This document shows, one piece after another, positions 60,253 through 64,000 of a stretch of DNA of 64,000 nucleotides. A program made the translations under genes and the position numbers. The notes beneath the pieces were generated by a model. It worked only from the letters and a program-made list of their open reading frames with translations, was not told where the DNA came from and searched no databases. Within the stretch, counting starts at the first letter, position 1. Every line of letters starts with the position of its first letter. Origin of the DNA: Aromatoleum evansii (GTDB lineage Bacteria > Pseudomonadota > Gammaproteobacteria > Burkholderiales > Rhodocyclaceae); contig NZ_WTVK01000021.1 of assembly GCF_012910805.1 (NCBI RefSeq), forward strand, positions 1-64,000. Direction: 5' to 3'.

Positions 60253-60890
60253 AGCCCACTCGCCTGTGCCTGGTCCGGCACGGCGAAACCGCCTGGAATG
60301 CCGAATCGCGGCTACAGGGGCATCTCGACGTGCCCCTCAACCGCACCGGCGAGGCCCAGGCTGCGGCCACCGCAGCCGGCCTCGCCACTGTGCATTTCGC
60401 CGCTGTCTACAGCAGCGACCTGCAGCGCGCGCGCCAGACGGCCGCCGCCATCACCCGCGATCGCGCAGCCGCAGTCGAATTCCACGACCACCTGCGCGAG
60501 CGCAACTACGGCGCCTTCCAGGGACTCACCTACGCCGAGGCTGCGGCCCGCTTCCCCGACGACTATCTCCGCTTCAAGCAGCGCGACCCGCATTTCACCT
60601 TCCCCGGCGGCGGCGAAAGCCTGGCCGCGTTCGCGGGCCGCGTCGAGGCCCTGCTCGCCGACCTCGCAGCAAGTCATCGCGGCGAGCAGATCCTCGTCGT
60701 CACGCACGGCGGCGTACTCGACATCGTCCATCGGCTCGCCGCCGGCAAGGCGCTCGAAGCCCCGCGCGACTTCGCCATCCCGAACGCCGCGCTCAACTGG
60801 ATCGAATACGACGGCACGCGCTGGCATCTGGTGAGCTGGGCCGACAAGCGCCACCTCGAAAGCACGCGCGACGAGCTGCCGAACGCCTGA
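60243..60890 (+). CDS. Histidine phosphatase family protein (phosphoglycerate mutase-like)
   Basis: Cytoplasmic protein of 215 residues with the RHG motif LVRHGETAWNAESR, the second catalytic histidine in VVTHGGVLD, and LRERNYGAFQGL. It belongs to the cofactor-independent-of-name GpmB/CobC-like group; substrate unknown. The start is the ATG of MEVKPTRL with GGAGG upstream, overlapping the DctM gene, so it may be translated from the TRAP transcript. Confidence 0.88.
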   Translation: MEVKPTRLCLVRHGETAWNAESRLQGHLDVPLNRTGEAQAAATAAGLATVHFAAVYSSDLQRARQTAAAITRDRAAAVEFHDHLRERNYGAFQGLTYAEAAARFPDDYLRFKQRDPHFTFPGGGESLAAFAGRVEALLADLAASHRGEQILVVTHGGVLDIVHRLAAGKALEAPRDFAIPNAALNWIEYDGTRWHLVSWADKRHLESTRDELPNA

Positions 60891-61003
60891 CGCCGGGCTT
60901 CGCGCCTCACGCTGCGCCACCGCACGCTGCGCCGGGATGCGTTTCATGCGCACTCCCCGTGCGTGCTAATATCCGCCTTTAATCACCCCTTCGAGACCGT
61001 TTC

Positions 61004-62254
61004 ATGTTCTCTGCGCAAGACACCCTCGCCAAGGTCGATCCGGAACTGTGGGCCGCAATCCAGTCCGAAAACCGCCGTCAGGAAGACCACATCGAACTCA
61101 TCGCCTCGGAAAACTACGTTTCCAACGCAGTGATGGAAGCGCAGGGTTCCCAGCTGACCAACAAGTACGCCGAAGGCTACCCGGGCAAGCGCTACTACGG
61201 CGGCTGCGAGCACGTCGACGTCGTCGAGCAGGTCGCGATCGACCGCCTCAAGAAGCTCTTCGGCGCCGACGCCGCGAACGTCCAGGCGAACTCCGGCTCA
61301 CAGGCCAACCAGGCCGTGCTGATGGCCTTCGCCAAGCCCGGCGACACCATCATGGGCATGAGCCTCGCCGAAGGCGGCCACCTCACCCACGGCATGCCGC
61401 TGAACATGTCGGGCAAGTGGTTCAACGTCGTCGCCTACGGCCTGAACGAGAAGGAAGAGATCGACTACGACCAGATGGAGCGCCTCGCCCGCGAGCACAA
61501 GCCGCGCATCATCGTCGCCGGCGCCTCCGCCTACTCGCTGCGCATCGACTTCGAACGCTTCGCCAAGGTCGCGAAGGAAATCGGCGCGATCTTCTGGGTC
61601 GACATGGCCCACTACGCCGGCCTGATCGCCGCAGGCTACTACCCGAACCCGGTGCCGCACGCTGACGTCGTCACGTCGACCACGCACAAGACGCTGCGCG
61701 GCCCGCGCGGCGGCATCATCCTGATGAAGGCCGAGCACGAGAAGGCCATCAACTCCGCGATCTTCCCCGGCCTGCAGGGCGGCCCGCTCATGCACGTCAT
61801 CGCCGGCAAGGCCGTTGCCTTCAAGGAAGCGCTGAGCCCGCAGTTCCGCAACTACCAGGAACAGGTCATCGCCAACGCCCGCGTGATGGCGCGCGTGCTC
61901 GGCGAGGAGCGCGGCCTGCGCATCGTCTCCGGCCGCACCGAGAGCCACGTGTTCCTCGTCGACCTGCGCGCCAAGAACATCACCGGCAAGGCCGCCGAGG
62001 CCGCGCTGGGCGCCGCCCACATCACCGTCAACAAGAACGCGATCCCCAAGGATCCCGAGAAGCCCTTCGTCACCTCCGGCATCCGCATCGGCTCGCCGGC
62101 GATGACCACGCGCGGCTTCACCGAGATCGAAGCGGAGCAGATCGCGCACCTGATCGCCGACGTCCTCGACGCCCCCGAGGACGAAGCCGTCCTCACCCGC
62201 GTGCGCGGCAAGGTCGCCGAGCTGTGCGCGAAGCACCCGGTGTATGGAAAGTAA
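61004..62254 (+). CDS. glyA: Serine hydroxymethyltransferase
   Basis: PLP enzyme of 416 residues that converts serine and tetrahydrofolate to glycine and methylene-tetrahydrofolate. [23 protein letters not shown] and the PLP lysine motif [13 protein letters not shown] are intact. Standard length. It is followed by a strong terminator and then nrdR, an order conserved across proteobacteria. Confidence 0.98.
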   Translation: MFSAQDTLAKVDPELWAAIQSENRRQEDHIELIASENYVSNAVMEAQGSQLTNKYAEGYPGKRYYGGCEHVDVVEQVAIDRLKKLFGADAANVQANSGSQANQAVLMAFAKPGDTIMGMSLAEGGHLTHGMPLNMSGKWFNVVAYGLNEKEEIDYDQMERLAREHKPRIIVAGASAYSLRIDFERFAKVAKEIGAIFWVDMAHYAGLIAAGYYPNPVPHADVVTSTTHKTLRGPRGGIILMKAEHEKAINSAIFPGLQGGPLMHVIAGKAVAFKEALSPQFRNYQEQVIANARVMARVLGEERGLRIVSGRTESHVFLVDLRAKNITGKAAEAALGAAHITVNKNAIPKDPEKPFVTSGIRIGSPAMTTRGFTEIEAEQIAHLIADVLDAPEDEAVLTRVRGKVAELCAKHPVYGK

Positions 62255-62285
62255 TCCGCGGACGACCAGTCCTGCGTGAACAACC

Positions 62286-62323
62286 GGGGTGTGCCGTCCT
62301 TGCACGGCACACCCCGTTTTTTT
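62286..62323 (+). terminator. Terminator after glyA
   Basis: GGGGTGTGCCGT (62286-62297) pairs perfectly with ACGGCACACCCC (62304-62315), followed by GTTTTTTT. Confidence 0.92.
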
Positions 62324-62352
62324 GTGCGAGTTGAGAAAGGCCGACACACACC

Positions 62353-62868
62353 ATGAAGTGTCCGTTCTGCGGCGACCCCAACACTCAGGTTACCGACACG
62401 CGCGAGAACGAAGACGGCGAGGTCGTCCGTCGCCGGCGCCGCTGCGCCCACTGCGACAAGCGCTTCACGACCTACGAGCGCATCGACCTCAAGATGCCGC
62501 ACATCATCAAGCGCAACGGCATGCGCACGGAATTCGACCACGACAAGCTCACGAGCAGCCTGAAGCTCGCGCTGCGCAAGCGCCCCGTCACCCTGGAAGC
62601 CCTCGAAGCCTCCGTCGACCGCATCGAGGCAAAGCTCCTGTCGATGGGCGAAACGGAAGTCCCGAGCGAGAAGATCGGCGAGCTCGTGATGAAGGAGCTC
62701 AAGAAGCTCGACAAGGTCGCCTACATCCGCTTCGCGTCGGTGTATCGCAATTTCGCTGACGTCGACGAATTCTCCGAAGTGATCCGCGAGGTGCAGACGC
62801 GCCCGAAGCGCGCGCGCAAGGAAAACTCCGACCCCGCCGGTGCCGAGAATGACCTTTTCGGCAACTGA
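62353..62868 (+). CDS. nrdR: Transcriptional repressor NrdR
   Basis: ATP/dATP-responsive repressor of ribonucleotide reductase genes, 171 residues. A zinc ribbon ([11 protein letters not shown] and CAHCDKRF) is followed by an ATP-cone (about 46-136; [16 protein letters not shown]-like). The tail is longer than usual and acidic/basic. It overlaps ribD by 20 bases. Confidence 0.96.
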   Translation: MKCPFCGDPNTQVTDTRENEDGEVVRRRRRCAHCDKRFTTYERIDLKMPHIIKRNGMRTEFDHDKLTSSLKLALRKRPVTLEALEASVDRIEAKLLSMGETEVPSEKIGELVMKELKKLDKVAYIRFASVYRNFADVDEFSEVIREVQTRPKRARKENSDPAGAENDLFGN

Positions 62869-63943
62869 CCACCGCGCGATGGCCCGTGCGCTGCAACTCG
62901 CTGCGCGCGGCCTGGAGACCACCACGCCGAACCCGCGGGTCGGCTGCGTGCTGATGCGCGACGGCGAGATCGTCGGCGAGGGCTGGCACCGGCGCGCCGG
63001 CGAGGCGCATGCCGAGATCGAGGCCCTCAAGGTCGCCGGCGGCGCGGCACGCGGCGCGACCGCCTATGTGACCCTCGAGCCCTGCGCCCACCACGGCCGC
63101 ACGCCCCCATGCGCCGAGGCGCTGATCAGCGCCGGCATCGCGCGGGTCGTCGCGGCGATGGAGGATCCCAACCCCCTCGTCGCCGGCCGCGGCATCGCAA
63201 TGCTGCACGCAGCCGGCATCGCGGCGAGCAGCGGCCTGATGGCGGACGAGGCACGCGAACTGAACATCGGCTTCATTTCGCGCATGACGCGCGGACGCCC
63301 CTGGCTGCGCCTCAAGGCCGCGAGCACCCTGGACGGCAAGACTGCGCTCAACAACGGCGTCAGCCAATGGATCACCGGCGAGGCAGCCCGGCGCGACGGC
63401 CATCGCTGGCGGGCGCGCGCGTGCGCGGTGCTCACGGGCATCGGTACGGTGCGCGGGGACGACCCGCAGCTCAACGTGCGCGCGGTGCCCTGCGAACGCC
63501 AACCGCAGCGCGTGCTCGTCGACGCGCGGCTGGAGGTGCCGCTCTCGGCCAAGATCCTGCAGGGCGGGCAGAGCCTCGTCGCGGCTGCCTTTGCGGACGA
63601 GCGCAAGATCGCCGCGCTCGCCGAGCGCGGCGTGGAGGTCGTCGTGCTGCCGGACGCCGCCGGGAAGGTGGATCTGCCGGCCCTGATGCTGGAGCTCGGG
63701 CGGCGCGGCTGCAACGAAGTCCACGCCGAAGCCGGCTTCAAGCTCAACGGTTCCCTGCTGCGCGAAGGCTGCGTCGACGAGATCCTGCTTTACATGGCGC
63801 CCATGCTCGTCGGCGACGCCGCGCAGGGGCTGTTCAACCTCCCCGAACTCGCCACCCTCGACAAGGCAGTGCGGCTCGACATGCGCGACGTGCGCCGCAT
63901 CGGCAACGACCTGCGGATCATCGCCCGCCCACGCGCGGACTGA
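62849..63943 (+). CDS. ribD: Bifunctional riboflavin deaminase/reductase RibD
   Basis: Riboflavin enzyme of 364 residues. The N-terminal deaminase domain has the zinc motif HAEIEAL and [11 protein letters not shown]; the C-terminal reductase domain begins near residue 145 ([18 protein letters not shown]). Both steps from the diaminopyrimidine to the ribitylamino-uracil phosphate should be catalysed. The ATG at 62849 overlaps nrdR; an ATG ten codons later is an alternative. The window ends 57 bases downstream, with nothing recognisable in the tail. Confidence 0.96.
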   Translation: MTFSATDHRAMARALQLAARGLETTTPNPRVGCVLMRDGEIVGEGWHRRAGEAHAEIEALKVAGGAARGATAYVTLEPCAHHGRTPPCAEALISAGIARVVAAMEDPNPLVAGRGIAMLHAAGIAASSGLMADEARELNIGFISRMTRGRPWLRLKAASTLDGKTALNNGVSQWITGEAARRDGHRWRARACAVLTGIGTVRGDDPQLNVRAVPCERQPQRVLVDARLEVPLSAKILQGGQSLVAAAFADERKIAALAERGVEVVVLPDAAGKVDLPALMLELGRRGCNEVHAEAGFKLNGSLLREGCVDEILLYMAPMLVGDAAQGLFNLPELATLDKAVRLDMRDVRRIGNDLRIIARPRAD

Positions 63944-64000
63944 CCGGAGTCGCGTTCAGGCTTCGCCGCGGCCGGCGCACACTGCACAGCCGGGATCCCG

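Noticed and set aside
63944-64000. FMN riboswitch after ribD
   Set aside because: The 57 bases to the window edge show none of the conserved RFN segments; it could still lie beyond the edge.

Overview
This is a chromosomal stretch of a GC-rich betaproteobacterium. The gene orders (erpA-argC-rpsI-rplM, rppH/proS/transglycosylase, glyA-nrdR-ribD, ilvE next to a CHCC zinc-finger gene) and the product repertoire point to Rhodocyclales, in the Azoarcus/Thauera/Aromatoleum neighbourhood. That placement is an inference from gene content and order, not a database result. I see no phage, integron, insertion sequence or CRISPR array. Almost everything is core or near-core chromosome, so the unusual content lies mainly in the regulatory DNA.

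Layout. 1-280: leader and tandem promoters of a leftward rRNA operon whose genes lie off the left edge. 330-4706: a CHASE/PAS/GGDEF/EAL c-di-GMP protein and tyrS, both leftward. 4762-8605: an M23 endopeptidase gene converging on erpA, argC, rpsI and rplM. 8853-10301: a tyrosine phenol-lyase-like enzyme, followed by a 500-base AT-richer gap holding a candidate anti-Shine-Dalgarno small RNA and an FNR-type box. 10808-15635: an OsmC-type protein, coq7, a leftward rubrerythrin / Fe-S oxidoreductase / DUF3501 / CNP1-like group, and a CBS protein. 15883-19444: rppH, proS, a lytic transglycosylase and a PilZ protein. 19508-24537: a bactofilin-type gene, a GlrK-lipoprotein-GlrR two-component operon, and a BON-domain gene. 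24577-39515: tldD, a nitrilase-family amidase, yhdP, glnE, a CYTH/CHAD protein, sixA, hypotheticals, mnmA and nudJ. 39711-47262: an NhaD/ArsB-type transporter, ilvE, a phosphomannomutase and alaS. 47353-55327: a tiny membrane protein, a cobalamin adenosyltransferase, DAHP synthase, an ECF sigma / anti-sigma pair followed by msrPQ, mog, darP and pmbA. 55475-60252: a TRAP transporter with two TakP-like binding proteins. 60243-63943: a histidine phosphatase, glyA, nrdR and ribD.

The most interesting structure is at 20203-24537. The GlrK/GlrR operon is bracketed by two sigma-54 promoters: TGGCACG-N4-CTGC on the minus strand before the bactofilin gene and on the plus strand before the BON gene. 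Each has two upstream copies (one of the four imperfect) of TGTC-N10-GACA, the motif known for enterobacterial GlrR. Paired sites are 67 and 64 bases apart, centred about 107/174 and 132/196 bases upstream of the predicted starts. This reads as a local GlrR regulon controlling a cell-envelope cytoskeletal protein and a periplasmic BON protein, rather than the GlmY/GlmZ small RNAs it controls in enterobacteria.

A second strong candidate is the leftward small RNA at about 10405-10505. It has a good sigma-70 promoter, a 10-bp perfect terminator stem with eight U, and two UCCUCC motifs. Other points worth a look are the ECF sigma gene with a likely self-recognised promoter and a short leader ORF, the two TRAP binding proteins that differ at a key ligand residue, and several operator-like palindromes and direct repeats.
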